The position numbers and the translations under genes were made by a program. Under the pieces are notes generated by a model. That model was not told the DNA's origin, did no database searches, and saw only the letters and a list, made by a program, of their open reading frames with translations. 64,000 nt of DNA from Streptomyces sp. NBC_00102 (GTDB taxonomy: Bacteria > Actinomycetota > Actinomycetes > Streptomycetales > Streptomycetaceae), in NCBI RefSeq assembly GCF_026343115.1, contig NZ_JAPEMC010000001.1, positions 1,240,001 to 1,304,000 of the forward strand, in the 5' to 3' direction. Of this stretch, positions 53,166 through 62,775 are shown one piece after another; within the stretch, counting starts at the first letter, position 1, and the number at the start of each line of letters is the position of its first letter.

Positions 53166-54905
53166 TCATCCCTGACTGTTGTTCTCGTGGTGGGCTTCGT
53201 GGTGCTGCGGGTCGGTGACCCCGTCTTCGGCGCCGGGACGCCCCAGGGACCGTTCGATGGCCGCGCGCAGGACCCGTCGGTCGTCGAAGGGGCGTACCAC
53301 CCCGTGGACGTCCTGGCCCTGCTCGTGACCCTTGCCGGCGACGAGGACGGTGTCGCCGGGCAGCGCGCGGGCGACGGCGGCCGCGACGGCGGCGGCGCGG
53401 TCCGCGTCGACCAGGACGTCACCGCGCTCGTGCACCGGCACCTCGGCGGCGCCGGCGAGCATCGCGGAGAGAATCCGCAGCGGGTCCTCGGAGCGGGGGT
53501 TGTCGGAGGTCAGTACGGCGGTGTCGGCGAGGCGGGCCGCGGCCGCGCCCATCGGACCCCGCTTGGTGGTGTCGCGGTCGCCGCCGCAGCCGAGCACGAC
53601 GTGTACCCGGCCCTGGGTGACCTTGCGCAGCGAGCGGAGCACCGATTCGACGGCGTCCGTCTTGTGCGCGTAGTCGACGACGGCGAGGTACGGCTGTCCC
53701 GCGTCGACGCGCTCCAGCCGGCCGGGGACCCCGGGGACGGCTCCGACGCCGTCGGCGGCGGTCTGCGGGTCGACCCCGGCGGCGGCCAGGGTGACGATCG
53801 CGGCGAGGGAGTTGGCCACGTTGAACGGGCCGGGCAGCGGCGCCCGGGCGGTGACGCGCTCGCCCTCCGGGCCGAGCACGGTGAAGGTGCTGTCCTGCGG
53901 CCCGACTTCGACGTCCACGGCGCGCCAGTCGGCGTCGGGGTGGCCCTCGGCGGAGAAGGTGGTGACGGGGACGCCGGCCTCGTTGACGAGCCTGCGGCCG
54001 TAGCTGTCGTCGTAGTTGACGACCCCTCGCCTGCTGCGCTCCGGGGTGAAGAGCTGGGCCTTGGCCTGGAAGTAGTCCTCCATGCCGGAGTGGAACTCCA
54101 TGTGTTCCGGGCTGAGGTTGTTGAAGACGGCGACGTCGAAGACGCAGCCGTCGACCCTGCCCAGCACCAGTGCGTGGCTGGAGACCTCCATCGCGACCGC
54201 TTCGACGCCGCGTTCGCGCATGACCGCGAAGAGGGCCTGCAGATCGGTGGCCTCGGGGGTGGTGCGCTCGGACTTGATCCGCTCGTCGCCGATGCGCGTC
54301 TCGACCGTGCCGATGAGCCCGGTGGCCCGGCCGGCGCCGCGCAGTCCGCCCTCGACGAGGTACGCGGTGGTGGTCTTGCCGGAGGTCCCGGTGATGCCGA
54401 TCTGGAGCAGGCCCGCCCCGGGGCGGCCGTAGATCTCGGCGGCGAGGTCGCCCATGACGGCGCGTGGGTCCTCGGCGACCAGCACCGGGAGCCCGGTGCC
54501 GGCGGCCCGGTCGGCGCCCGCCGGGTCGGTGAGGATCGCGACGGCGCCCAGTCCGGCCGCCTGGGCCGCGAAGTCGGCGCCGTGCAGCTTGGCACCCGGC
54601 AGAGCCGCGTACACGTCTCCGGGGCGGACCGCCCGGGAGTCGTGGGTGATGCCGGTGACCTCCACCGCCGCCGGCAGTTCGAGGCCCAGGCGGGCCGCCG
54701 GCCCGCCGAGGGGGGTCGGCCGGAGCCGTTCCGGTCGGGGCGCTCCCGGATGGTTCACGGGCGCGTCCTTCTGGGTGATTCGGTACTGATCAGCGTGGGG
54801 CACGGCGGTGAGCGTACCGGGCTGACCCGGCCTCCCGCGAAGTGAGGGGCCAGGGTTTCGGAACTTCTCATTCCGGTTCCCCGGATCGGGGGTGATGGTT
54901 GTCAC
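53166..54905 (-). CDS. murE: UDP-MurNAc-dipeptide:diaminopimelate ligase MurE
   Basis: A 579-residue Mur ligase (530 if the later start is used). Conserved parts are GITHDSRAVRPGDVYAALPG, the ATP loop GITGTSGKTTTAYLV, NNLSPEHMEFH, VVDYAHKTDAVESVL and the DNPR motif (TSDNPRSEDP) that specifies diaminopimelate, LL-DAP in Streptomyces. GTG 54905 has GGGGAG five bases upstream; GTG 54758 (VNHPGAPRPER) has AAGGA seven bases upstream. Codons between the two have lower GC at third positions, so the shorter form is possible. Confidence 0.96.
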   Translation of the reverse strand: MTTITPDPGNRNEKFRNPGPSLRGRPGQPGTLTAVPHADQYRITQKDAPVNHPGAPRPERLRPTPLGGPAARLGLELPAAVEVTGITHDSRAVRPGDVYAALPGAKLHGADFAAQAAGLGAVAILTDPAGADRAAGTGLPVLVAEDPRAVMGDLAAEIYGRPGAGLLQIGITGTSGKTTTAYLVEGGLRGAGRATGLIGTVETRIGDERIKSERTTPEATDLQALFAVMRERGVEAVAMEVSSHALVLGRVDGCVFDVAVFNNLSPEHMEFHSGMEDYFQAKAQLFTPERSRRGVVNYDDSYGRRLVNEAGVPVTTFSAEGHPDADWRAVDVEVGPQDSTFTVLGPEGERVTARAPLPGPFNVANSLAAIVTLAAAGVDPQTAADGVGAVPGVPGRLERVDAGQPYLAVVDYAHKTDAVESVLRSLRKVTQGRVHVVLGCGGDRDTTKRGPMGAAAARLADTAVLTSDNPRSEDPLRILSAMLAGAAEVPVHERGDVLVDADRAAAVAAAVARALPGDTVLVAGKGHEQGQDVHGVVRPFDDRRVLRAAIERSLGRPGAEDGVTDPQHHEAHHENNSQG

Positions 54906-55046
54906 TGGTGCTCCCCTGGGAACGTACGAGGTCACGGCCGGGGTCCGGCCGGGTCCGGCGCGCGGTGCCGCCCGCCGTGCGGTGCGTGCCGGCCGGAACG
55001 TCTCCGTCCGCCCGGCGCGCACCGCGGTGGTAGCGCCCCTCTTCGC

Positions 55047-57026
55047 TCAGCCGCCCGGCTGGAAGAAGACGGGCAGGCCGGGCGACTTGGTGCCGCTCGG
55101 TTCGGTCTGGAGGGTCTTCAGCGCGAACTCCATGACCTTCTTGTAGATCGGCCCGCAGATCTGGCCGCCGAAGTAGTCGCCCTTGGTGGGGTTCTGGATC
55201 GCGCAGTAGACGGTGATCTGCGGGTCGTCGGCCGGTGCGAATCCGGCGAAGGAGGCGGTGTAGCCGTCGTACACGCCACTGACCGGGTCCACCCGGTTGG
55301 CGGTACCGGTCTTGCCCGCCACCCGGTAGCCGGGGATGCGCGCCTTGGTGCCGGTGCCCTCCTCGTCGCCGACCACGGACTCCAGCATGGTGGAGAGCTC
55401 CTTGGCGGTCTTCTCGCTGACCACCCGGGTCTCCTCGGGCTTCCCCGACTTGGTGTAGCGGCCGTCGGCGCCCTTGGTGCCGCGTACGAGCGTGGGGGCG
55501 ATGCGTACCCCGCCGTTGGCGATGGTCGAGTAGACCGAGGCCGCCTGGACGGCGTTGAGGGAGAGGCCCTGGCCGAAGGGGATCGTGTACTGCTGGGAGG
55601 TCGACCAGTCCTGGGGCTTGGCGAGGATGCCCGCCGACTCGCCGGGATAGCCGAGGCCGGTGGGGCTGCCGATGCCGAACTTGCGGAGGTAGGAGTAGAG
55701 GACCTTGTTCGCCTCGGGCTGGGTCCTGCCGAGCTGACCGGTCGCCAGGATGGTGCCGATGTTGCTGGACTTGGCCAGGACGCCGTTGAGCGTGAGTTCC
55801 CAGGTCTTGTGGTCGATGTCGTCCTTGAAGAGCCGGTCCCCGCGGTGCAGCCGGTTGGGCACGGTGACGTGCGTGGAGGGGGTGGCGACACCCTCTTCCA
55901 GCACGGCGGCCATGGACATGACCTTGGCGGTGGAGCCGGGCTCGTAGACGTCCTGGAGCGCCGCGTTGCCCAGCGAGCCGCCGTCGACGGTGGAGAGGTC
56001 GTTCGGATCAAAGCCCGGGGCGTTGGCCATGGCCAGCAGCTCGCCGGTCCTGGTGTTCTGCACGACGACGTAACCGCCGTCCGCCTTGGACTTCTCGACC
56101 TGCTCGGTGATGGCCCGCTGGGCGGCCCACTGGATGTCCCGGTCGATCGTCAGCTCGATGTCCGTGCCCTCGACGGCCGGGATCTCCTTGGCGCCGGCGG
56201 TCGGCACCCGGCGGCCGCCGGACTGGGCGTACCGGATCTTCCCGTCCTGGCCGGCGAGCTCCTCGTTCAGCTGGGACTCCAGACCGCCGCCGCCCTTGCC
56301 GTCGGCGTTGACGAATCCCAGTATCCCGGCGGCGAGGTCGCCGTTCGGATAGACCCGCTTGGTCGTCGGCTCCTGGAAGACGCCCGCCAGCGCACTGGTG
56401 CCCTTCCCGCCGCTCTCGGCCGCCTTGTCCGCGAGGACCGACTTCAGGTCCTTGATCTGCTTCCAGACCTGCGGGGTCTGCCGCCGGGCGAGCACGGTGT
56501 AGCGGCTCCCCGGCTTCGACAGCTGCGCGGTGAGCGCGGCCGCGTCCTTGCCGAGGATCGGCGCGAGCAGGGCCGCCGCCTGCTCCGGCGCGTCCGGGAT
56601 CCCGCTCTCGGCCGGGGTGAACATCTTCGGGTCCGCGGTGATGTCGTACGCGTCGACGCTGGTGGCCAGCGCGATCCCGTTGCGGTCGGTGATCTCCCCG
56701 CGCTCGGCGGCGACGGTGTACTCCAGGTAGCGGTTCTCCTTGGCCTTGGCCGAGTACGCGTGCGCGTCGACGGCCTGGACCTGGAGCAGCCTGGCGACGA
56801 ACACCAGCATGACCACGGTCAGCCCGAGGCTGACCAGACGGAGCCGGGGGCGCGGGCTGCCCAGACGCAGGGAGCGCGGTGCGGGGCGGCCGGGGCGGCC
56901 CGGTGAGGGGTGCGGGCGCCGGGCCTCGGGGCGGGCTGCGGGCCGGGGGCGTCCCGTACCGCCCGCGGCCCCTCGGGGGCGTGCGGGGCCGGGCACACGG
57001 CGGCGCGGCGGTTCCTTGGACGGCAC
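55047..57026 (-). CDS. ftsI: Septal penicillin-binding protein FtsI (PBP3-type)
   Basis: A 659-residue class B PBP, the septal transpeptidase partner of FtsW. It has a Pro/Arg-rich cytoplasmic tail of 60 residues, one membrane helix (LVSLGLTVVMLVFVARLLQV), a dimerisation domain (AERGEITDRNGIALATSVDAYDI), and the transpeptidase domain with S-x-x-K (YEPGSTAKVMSM), SSN (AKSSNIGT) and KTGT (VAGKTGTANR). GTG start at 57026, 4 bases after the ftsL stop. A 141-base gap separates it from murE. Confidence 0.97.
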   Translation of the reverse strand: MPSKEPPRRRVPGPARPRGAAGGTGRPRPAARPEARRPHPSPGRPGRPAPRSLRLGSPRPRLRLVSLGLTVVMLVFVARLLQVQAVDAHAYSAKAKENRYLEYTVAAERGEITDRNGIALATSVDAYDITADPKMFTPAESGIPDAPEQAAALLAPILGKDAAALTAQLSKPGSRYTVLARRQTPQVWKQIKDLKSVLADKAAESGGKGTSALAGVFQEPTTKRVYPNGDLAAGILGFVNADGKGGGGLESQLNEELAGQDGKIRYAQSGGRRVPTAGAKEIPAVEGTDIELTIDRDIQWAAQRAITEQVEKSKADGGYVVVQNTRTGELLAMANAPGFDPNDLSTVDGGSLGNAALQDVYEPGSTAKVMSMAAVLEEGVATPSTHVTVPNRLHRGDRLFKDDIDHKTWELTLNGVLAKSSNIGTILATGQLGRTQPEANKVLYSYLRKFGIGSPTGLGYPGESAGILAKPQDWSTSQQYTIPFGQGLSLNAVQAASVYSTIANGGVRIAPTLVRGTKGADGRYTKSGKPEETRVVSEKTAKELSTMLESVVGDEEGTGTKARIPGYRVAGKTGTANRVDPVSGVYDGYTASFAGFAPADDPQITVYCAIQNPTKGDYFGGQICGPIYKKVMEFALKTLQTEPSGTKSPGLPVFFQPGG

Positions 57027-57030
57027 TGCG

Positions 57031-57657
57031 TCACCTGCCGGGGCTCGTCGGGGTCGTGGTCGCGTCGGAGGAGGCGTCCGGCGAGGAGGTCGGGGCCGCG
57101 GGGATGGACGGGGCGCTCGCGGACTCCGCGTCCTGCGCGGTCTCCGCCGCCTCCGCGGTCCCGGTGGCTCCGGCCGCCCGGGGGGCTTCGGTGGCGGCGG
57201 GCTCTTCGACGGCGGCGGGGGCTTCGGTGGCCGCGGGCTCTTCGGTGGCCGCGGGGGCTTCCGTCGGGACCGGTGTGGGCAGCGGGTCGGCGGTGACCTC
57301 CGCGGGAACGCCCCGCACCGTGCCGTCCGGGTTCAGGAAGGCGGGGCTGCCGCCGGGGACCATGCCCAGTTCCCGGGCCCGCCGCTCCAGTGCGTCGGGC
57401 TGCGAGTAACCGTCCACGTCCCGCTGGAGCGCCTGCTCCTCGTCGGTGAGGTCGGTCGTCTGCTTCCGCAGCTCGCTGAGCCGGAACGAGCCCTCGTTGA
57501 GCGCGGAGTTCAGCAGCAGCAGGCTGATCAGCCCGCCGCCGAGGAGGACCACGACCAGCAGCATGAAGGGGGTACGGGCCGCGTTGCTCGGCCCCGACGG
57601 CATCAGCCGGGCGAGCCGGGCGGCGCGTCCCTTCAGCGGTGCGGCCGGTCCGTTCAC
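57031..57657 (-). CDS. ftsL: FtsL-like septum protein with PATE-rich tail
   Basis: A 208-residue bitopic protein: basic cytoplasmic N terminus, one membrane helix (FMLLVVVLLGGGLISLLLLN), a short leucine-rich coiled coil (RLSELRKQTTDLTDEEQALQRDV), then an extracellular low-complexity tail rich in Pro, Ala, Thr and Glu with repeats of the type EAPAATEEPAATEAPAA. Position between rsmH and ftsI and the topology identify it as FtsL although sequence conservation is low in this family. The usual length is 100-120 residues, so the tail is an unusual extension. GTG start at 57657. Confidence 0.88.
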   Translation of the reverse strand: MNGPAAPLKGRAARLARLMPSGPSNAARTPFMLLVVVLLGGGLISLLLLNSALNEGSFRLSELRKQTTDLTDEEQALQRDVDGYSQPDALERRARELGMVPGGSPAFLNPDGTVRGVPAEVTADPLPTPVPTEAPAATEEPAATEAPAAVEEPAATEAPRAAGATGTAEAAETAQDAESASAPSIPAAPTSSPDASSDATTTPTSPGR

Positions 57658-57712
57658 CGCGCCGCCTCCCGCGTCCCGGTGCCGCCGGCGGGAGTACGCC
57701 CGCGTCCTGCGG

Positions 57713-58678
57713 TCACCGCTCCTCCTCGCGGATGCGTTCGGCGCCGCGCAGCCTGGCGGGGGCGGCCCGCCGGTTCTCGGCGACCTCCTCCTCGGTGGGC
57801 AGCTCCGCGCCCCGGGTGAGGAGCCCCAGACGGGGCTGGTAGCGCTCGGGGACCACGGGCAGTCCCGGCGGCGCGGTGTTCGCGGCGCCTGCCGCGAACA
57901 CCTGCTTGACCAGCCGGTCCTCCAGCGAGTGGTACGACAGCACCGCGATCCGGCCGCCCACCGCGAGGGCGGAGACGGCGGCGGGGATGGCGTTCTCCAG
58001 CACGGTGAGCTCGCCGTTCACCTCGATGCGCAGCGCCTGGAAAGTGCGCTTGGCCGGGTTGCCGCCGGTGCGCTTGGCGGCCTGCGGCAGGGAGTCGCGG
58101 ATCAGCTCGACCAGCCGGGCGCTGTTGGTGAACGGTTCCTTCTCGCGCTCGCGCACGATCGCCGAGACGATCCGCTTGGCCTGCTTCTCCTCGCCGTACG
58201 CGCGCAGGATGCGAACCAGCTCGCCCGGCGGGTAGGTGTTGAGGACCTCCGCCGCACCGATCCCGGTGGACTGGTCCATGCGCATGTCGAGGGGCGCGTC
58301 CTGGGCGTAGGCGAACCCCCGGTCGGCCTCGTCCAGCTGCATGGAGGAGACGCCGAGGTCGAAGAGGACGCCCTGGACCTTGGGGATGCCGAGCCGGTCC
58401 AGTACCTCGGGCAGCTCGTCGTAGACCGCGTGCACCAGGGTGGCGCGGTCTCCGTACGGGGCGAGGCGCTCGCCGGAGAGCCGGAGCGCCTCCTTGTCGC
58501 GGTCCAGGGCGACCAGGCGTACCTCGGGGAAGGCGGTGAGCAGGGCCTCGCTGTGCCCGCCGAGGCCGAGGGTGCAGTCGACGACCACCGGGGGGGTGCC
58601 GCCCTCCCCCCGCAGAGCCGGGGCCAACAGGTCCAGGCATCGCTGGAGCATCACCGGGACGTGTCGGGTCTGGCTCAA
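57713..58678 (-). CDS. rsmH: 16S rRNA m4C1402 methyltransferase RsmH (MraW)
   Basis: A 321-residue SAM-dependent methyltransferase modifying C1402 of 16S rRNA. Motifs are [14 protein letters not shown], the SAM-binding [58 protein letters not shown] and [14 protein letters not shown]. The start appears to be TTG at 58678 (TTGAGCCAGACC) with GAGAGGG four bases upstream; no other suitable start exists. It is the first gene of the dcw cluster here, with no mraZ upstream. Confidence 0.97.
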   Translation of the reverse strand: MSQTRHVPVMLQRCLDLLAPALRGEGGTPPVVVDCTLGLGGHSEALLTAFPEVRLVALDRDKEALRLSGERLAPYGDRATLVHAVYDELPEVLDRLGIPKVQGVLFDLGVSSMQLDEADRGFAYAQDAPLDMRMDQSTGIGAAEVLNTYPPGELVRILRAYGEEKQAKRIVSAIVREREKEPFTNSARLVELIRDSLPQAAKRTGGNPAKRTFQALRIEVNGELTVLENAIPAAVSALAVGGRIAVLSYHSLEDRLVKQVFAAGAANTAPPGLPVVPERYQPRLGLLTRGAELPTEEEVAENRRAAPARLRGAERIREEER

Positions 58679-59346
58679 TGCGCCCTCTCAGGCTCAGGTC
58701 CGTGAAGCGGCGGCATGCGGCCTGGTCCCCGCCCGCTCAGAAGGGGAGGCCTGCCGGCGCCGGGGAAGGGGCGCCGGCCGGCCGTGAGCGGGAGAGGGCC
58801 GGGCCGCACGTTCGCCGCACATCACGGGGACATCGGAAATGCGGAGAATCTACGGATTACTGCTGAGTGCTGCGGATTACTGCGGATGACGAAGGGAACT
58901 GCCGGTAAAGCCGGTCCTGCGGGATCCGACGACTTCACGGATCCGGCGACTGCCGGATCCGACGACGACGGGATCCGACGACTGCCGGGACCACTGCGGT
59001 GCGTTGCGGAGAACCTCCCGGGACCACGGGAACCACGGTGAACCACGGGAACCGCCGAGTTGCGGAAAGAACCGGAACATGCGGCGGAAACGCACGGAAC
59101 CCGCGGTGCGCGACCGGTCTCCCGGCCGGTCGGTAACTTCGCGTCACTTTAGTCCACCCTGCCATTCGATCGATTCCGGATCAACGAACCGCACAGCGCG
59201 TCGCCCCGCTCCGGTGGCCCAAGGTCCTCACTCGGACGGGTGAGTCGGGGTGAGTCCTGTGGGTTAGCTCACAACAAGCCTCGTTGACGTTCTTTGTCCT
59301 TTTCCCCGAGCCGCTCCCAGCAGGTGGGACGGCTAACGTCGTAGCC
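58679..59346. other. Repeat-rich leader between rsmH and the carbonic anhydrase gene
   Basis: No gene is supported in these 668 bases. Between about 58840 and 59100 short direct repeats dominate: GGATCCGACGAC at 58922, 58955 and 58971, TGCGGATTACTGCGGAT near 58871, and GGGAACCACGG-type units near 59027-59052. This should contain the dcw promoter(s) on the minus strand and the carbonic anhydrase promoter on the plus strand. Confidence 0.6.
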
Positions 59347-59892
59347 ATGTCGACATCCGCACAGTCCTCCTCCGCCGCCCCCGCCTCTTCGGACGCCACC
59401 GTCACGGACCGCCTGGTGGAGGCGAACGGCCAGTACGCGAGCTCGTTCACCGACCCGGGCATGGACGCCCGGCCTGTCCTGAAGGTGGCCGTCGTCGCCT
59501 GCATGGACGCCCGCATCGACCTGCACGCCGCGCTCGGCCTGGAGCTCGGCGACTGCCACACCATCCGCAACGCGGGCGGTGTGGTCACCGACGACGTGAT
59601 CCGCTCGCTCACCATCAGCCAGCGGGCCCTCGGCACCCGCAGCGTCATACTCATCCACCACACCACCTGCGGCCTCGAATCACTGACCGAGGACTTCCGC
59701 CACGAGCTGGAGCTCGAGGTCGGCCAGCGGCCGGTATGGGCCGTGGAGTCCTTCTCGGACGTGGACCAGGACGTGCGTCAGTCGATCCAGCGGGTCCGCA
59801 CCTCGCCGTTCATTCCGTACACCGACGACGTCCGGGGCTTCGTCTTCGACGTCGCGACCGGTCTGCTGCGCGAGATCTCCCCGGCCTCCTGA
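59347..59892 (+). CDS. Beta-class carbonic anhydrase
   Basis: A 181-residue beta-carbonic anhydrase interconverting CO2 and bicarbonate. Zinc ligands and catalytic residues are seen: C52-M-D54-A-R56, H105-x-x-C108 in HHTTCG, and GDCHTIRNAGGVVTDDVIRSL between. The first 20 residues are Ser/Ala-rich and probably disordered. ATG 59347 is used; an upstream in-frame start lacks a ribosome-binding site. It stands alone and may supply bicarbonate for carboxylases. Confidence 0.94.
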   Translation: MSTSAQSSSAAPASSDATVTDRLVEANGQYASSFTDPGMDARPVLKVAVVACMDARIDLHAALGLELGDCHTIRNAGGVVTDDVIRSLTISQRALGTRSVILIHHTTCGLESLTEDFRHELELEVGQRPVWAVESFSDVDQDVRQSIQRVRTSPFIPYTDDVRGFVFDVATGLLREISPAS

Positions 59893-60301
59893 ACCCCCAG
59901 GCGTGTCGTCGAAGTGTCATCCGCCGGACGACGGCACCGTGACGACACGCCCGAGCGCCCCGGCGGCCTCCGCGCATCGCGTCGCGGGGGCCGCCGCCGC
60001 ATGTCCCGCTCTCTCTCCGGCCCCGGGCCGGACTGCCTTTCACCATCCGCCCCCACCGGCCGCGTTCACTCCTTTCCACCCCGTCCGCCGCACCTCGCCC
60101 CACCCTTTTCCGGCTCCGAATATCGACAACACCCGACATATCGGCTCCGGTTGTCCACACGCGAGTGACACGAAGCGGTAACGGCAACAAGAATGCGGTG
60201 GGTGACGCACTCCGGGGCTTCCGGAGGGGCGTCCGCACATCGGGGTTGGGCCACGCCGTTCGACGGTGCGTGCCCGTGCGTGAAGGGCCGAGGAGGACCG
60301 G
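59893..60301 (+). other. Intergenic region with terminator before the moxR operon
   Basis: Contains a hairpin at 59961-59996 (CGGCGGCCTCCGCG / CGCGGGGGCCGCCG) that probably ends the carbonic anhydrase transcript. The rest must hold the promoter of the MoxR operon. No gene is seen. Confidence 0.6.
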
Positions 60302-61348
60302 GTGACCACCTATGACGAGCGAGCGAAGCTCACAGATCTGACCGCCACGACCGAGCGGGTGCGCGGGTCGGTGGAGCGGGTGATCGAGGGCAAGTCCGAG
60401 GTCGTGCGGATCGCACTGACCGTACTGCTCGCGGAAGGCCACCTGCTGATCGAGGACGTGCCCGGGGTCGGCAAGACCATGCTGGCCAAGGCGCTGGCCC
60501 GGTCCATCGACTGCTCGGTGCGCCGTATCCAGTTCACCCCGGACCTGCTGCCCTCGGACATCACCGGTGTCTCCGTCTTCGACCAGCAGCGCAAGGACTT
60601 CGAGTTCAAGCCGGGCGCCATCTTCGCCCAGATCGTGATCGGCGACGAGATCAACCGCGCGTCGCCCAAGACGCAGTCCGCTCTCCTCGAATCGATGGAG
60701 GAACGGCAGGTCACGACCGACGGGCAGACCTACGCGCTGCCCGACCCCTTCATGGTCGTCGCGACCCAGAACCCGGTCGAGATGGAGGGCACCTACCCGC
60801 TGCCGGAGGCCCAGCGCGACCGGTTCATGGCCCGGGTGTCCATGGGGTACCCCAGCCTGGAGGCCGAGCTGCGGATGCTCGACGTGCACGGCGGGGTCCC
60901 GCCGCTGGACGACCTCCAGCCGGTGGCGCACGCCCACGACATCGTGAAGCTGATCGACGCGGTCCGCTCGGTGCACGTGGCCGAGTCGGTACGGCGGTAC
61001 ACCGTCGAACTGGTCCAGGCCACCCGTAGCCACCCCGACCTGCGGCTCGGCGCGTCGCCCCGGGCCAGCCTGCACCTGCTGCGCGCGGCGAAGGCCTCCG
61101 CGGCCCTCCTCGGCCGGGACTACGCGCTGCCCGACGACGTCCAGGCGCTCGCGGTGCCGGTGCTGGCCCACCGCCTGCTGCCCACCGCGCAGGCGCAGCT
61201 GAACCGCCGCACGGCGGAGCAGGTGGTGCAGGAGATCCTGCAGCGCACGCCCGTACCGACCTCGCCGGACTCGCGGAGCGCCGACCGGCGGGTGCCTCCG
61301 TACCCGATGGGCGGTCCGGCGTACGCGCCCGGCGCGCGGCGGGCGTGA
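60302..61348 (+). CDS. MoxR-family AAA+ ATPase
   Basis: A 348-residue MoxR ATPase, a chaperone-like AAA+ protein often needed to assemble or activate a partner encoded next to it. Walker A is EDVPGVGKTMLAKAL, Walker B VIGDEINRASPKTQSALLESMEE, sensor 1 MVVATQNPVEMEGTYPLPEAQRDRF, and the C-terminal lid follows. GTG 60302 has GAGGAGG upstream. Its stop overlaps the next start (GTGA), so it forms an operon with the DUF58 and transglutaminase-type genes. Confidence 0.95.
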   Translation: MTTYDERAKLTDLTATTERVRGSVERVIEGKSEVVRIALTVLLAEGHLLIEDVPGVGKTMLAKALARSIDCSVRRIQFTPDLLPSDITGVSVFDQQRKDFEFKPGAIFAQIVIGDEINRASPKTQSALLESMEERQVTTDGQTYALPDPFMVVATQNPVEMEGTYPLPEAQRDRFMARVSMGYPSLEAELRMLDVHGGVPPLDDLQPVAHAHDIVKLIDAVRSVHVAESVRRYTVELVQATRSHPDLRLGASPRASLHLLRAAKASAALLGRDYALPDDVQALAVPVLAHRLLPTAQAQLNRRTAEQVVQEILQRTPVPTSPDSRSADRRVPPYPMGGPAYAPGARRA

Positions 61349-62775
61349 TGGCGGACGCGCACCGGGGTCCGGGCCCTCGTGGCGGCGCGGCCGGCGACAG
61401 CGCGGACGAGGGCAGAGGCACCCTGCGGGCGGCCCTGGGCGGGCTGACCACCCGGGGCCGTTCCTTCCTGGCCGCCGGGGTCGCCGCCGCGGTCTGCGCC
61501 TACGTACTGGGCCAGGCCGACCTGCTCCGGGTCGGCCTGCTGCTCGCCGTGCTGCCGCTCGTCTGCGCGGCGGCGCTCCACCGCACCCACTACCGGGTGG
61601 TCGGCACCCGGCGGCTGTCGCCGTCCCGGGTACCGGCGGGATCGGAGGCGCGGGTGCACCTGCGGGTGGACAACGCCTCCCGGCTGCCTTCCGGGCTGCT
61701 GATGCTCCAGGACCGTGTCCCGTACGTGCTCGGCCCGAGGCCCCGCTTCGTGCTGGACCGGGTGGAGCCCGGCGGCCGGCGGGAGGTGTCCTACCGGGTC
61801 CGTTCGGACCTGCGCGGCCGCTATCCGCTGGGGCCGCTGCAGCTGCGGCTCGCCGACCCGTTCGGGATGTGCGAGCTGACCCGCTCCTTCAGCGCCCACG
61901 ACACCCTGGTGGTGATCCCCCGCACCCAGGCGCTGCCGCCGCTCCGGCTGACCGGAGCGGCCTCCGGGTACGGCGACGGGCGTCAGCGCTCGCTCGCCCA
62001 GGCGGGCGAGGACGACGTGCTGCCGCGCGGTTACCGGCACGGCGACGATCTGCGCCGGGTCCACTGGCGCTCCACCGCGCGCTACGGCGAGCTGATGGTG
62101 CGCCGGGAGGAGCAGCCCCAGCGGGCCAGGGCCTCGGTGCTGCTGGACACCCGGCGGGAGGCGTTCCGGGGTTCCGGTCCCGATTCGGCGTTCGAGTGGG
62201 CGGTGTCGGCGGCGGCCTCGGCGCTGGCGCACCTGGTGGAGCGGGGCTTCGCGGTACGGCTGCTGACGGACGAGGGCGGGGCCGCGCCCGGTGACGGGGC
62301 GGACGGGCTTTCCGGCTCATCGGCTCATTCGGGTTCGGGCCTCTCCGGTTCCGGCCACGGGTCCGCCGACGCGTCCGGGCTGATGCTGGACGCCCTCGCG
62401 GTCGTCGAGCACTCCGACGCGGAGGGCCTGGCGGGCGCGTACGACGTGCTGCGCGGCGGTCACGAGGGGCTGCTGCTCGCCTTCCTCGGCGACCTCGACG
62501 AGGCGCAGGTCGCGGTCGCGGCGGCCATGCGGCGGCGCAGCGGTGCGGCCGTCGCCTTCGTCATGGACGGCGAGGAGTGGGCCCCGGGCGCCGGGCAGGC
62601 GCCGGCGACCCCGTTCGCCGAGCGGCTGCGGCTGCTGCGCGAGGCGGGCTGGACCGCGGTGCCGGTGGCGCCCGGGGCGGACCTCGCCCGGGTGTGGCAG
62701 CAGGCCGGACAGCCCGGTGACACCCAGCCCGCCGCCGGCGGCGCTGCGACAGGTTTCTCCGGAGGATGGTCATGA
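61345..62775 (+). CDS. DUF58 (vWA-like) membrane protein
   Basis: A 476-residue DUF58 protein. Two membrane helices near the N terminus (GRSFLAAGVAAAVCAYVLG, VGLLLAVLPLVCAAAL) are followed by a beta-sandwich-like region and the DUF58 core PRGYRHGDDLRRVHWRSTARYGELMVRREEQP, then a vWA-like part (ASVLLDTR). A Ser/Gly-rich insert lies around residues 325-350. DUF58 proteins pair with MoxR ATPases. The GTG overlaps the moxR stop and its own stop overlaps the next ATG. Confidence 0.92.
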   Translation: MMADAHRGPGPRGGAAGDSADEGRGTLRAALGGLTTRGRSFLAAGVAAAVCAYVLGQADLLRVGLLLAVLPLVCAAALHRTHYRVVGTRRLSPSRVPAGSEARVHLRVDNASRLPSGLLMLQDRVPYVLGPRPRFVLDRVEPGGRREVSYRVRSDLRGRYPLGPLQLRLADPFGMCELTRSFSAHDTLVVIPRTQALPPLRLTGAASGYGDGRQRSLAQAGEDDVLPRGYRHGDDLRRVHWRSTARYGELMVRREEQPQRARASVLLDTRREAFRGSGPDSAFEWAVSAAASALAHLVERGFAVRLLTDEGGAAPGDGADGLSGSSAHSGSGLSGSGHGSADASGLMLDALAVVEHSDAEGLAGAYDVLRGGHEGLLLAFLGDLDEAQVAVAAAMRRRSGAAVAFVMDGEEWAPGAGQAPATPFAERLRLLREAGWTAVPVAPGADLARVWQQAGQPGDTQPAAGGAATGFSGGWS

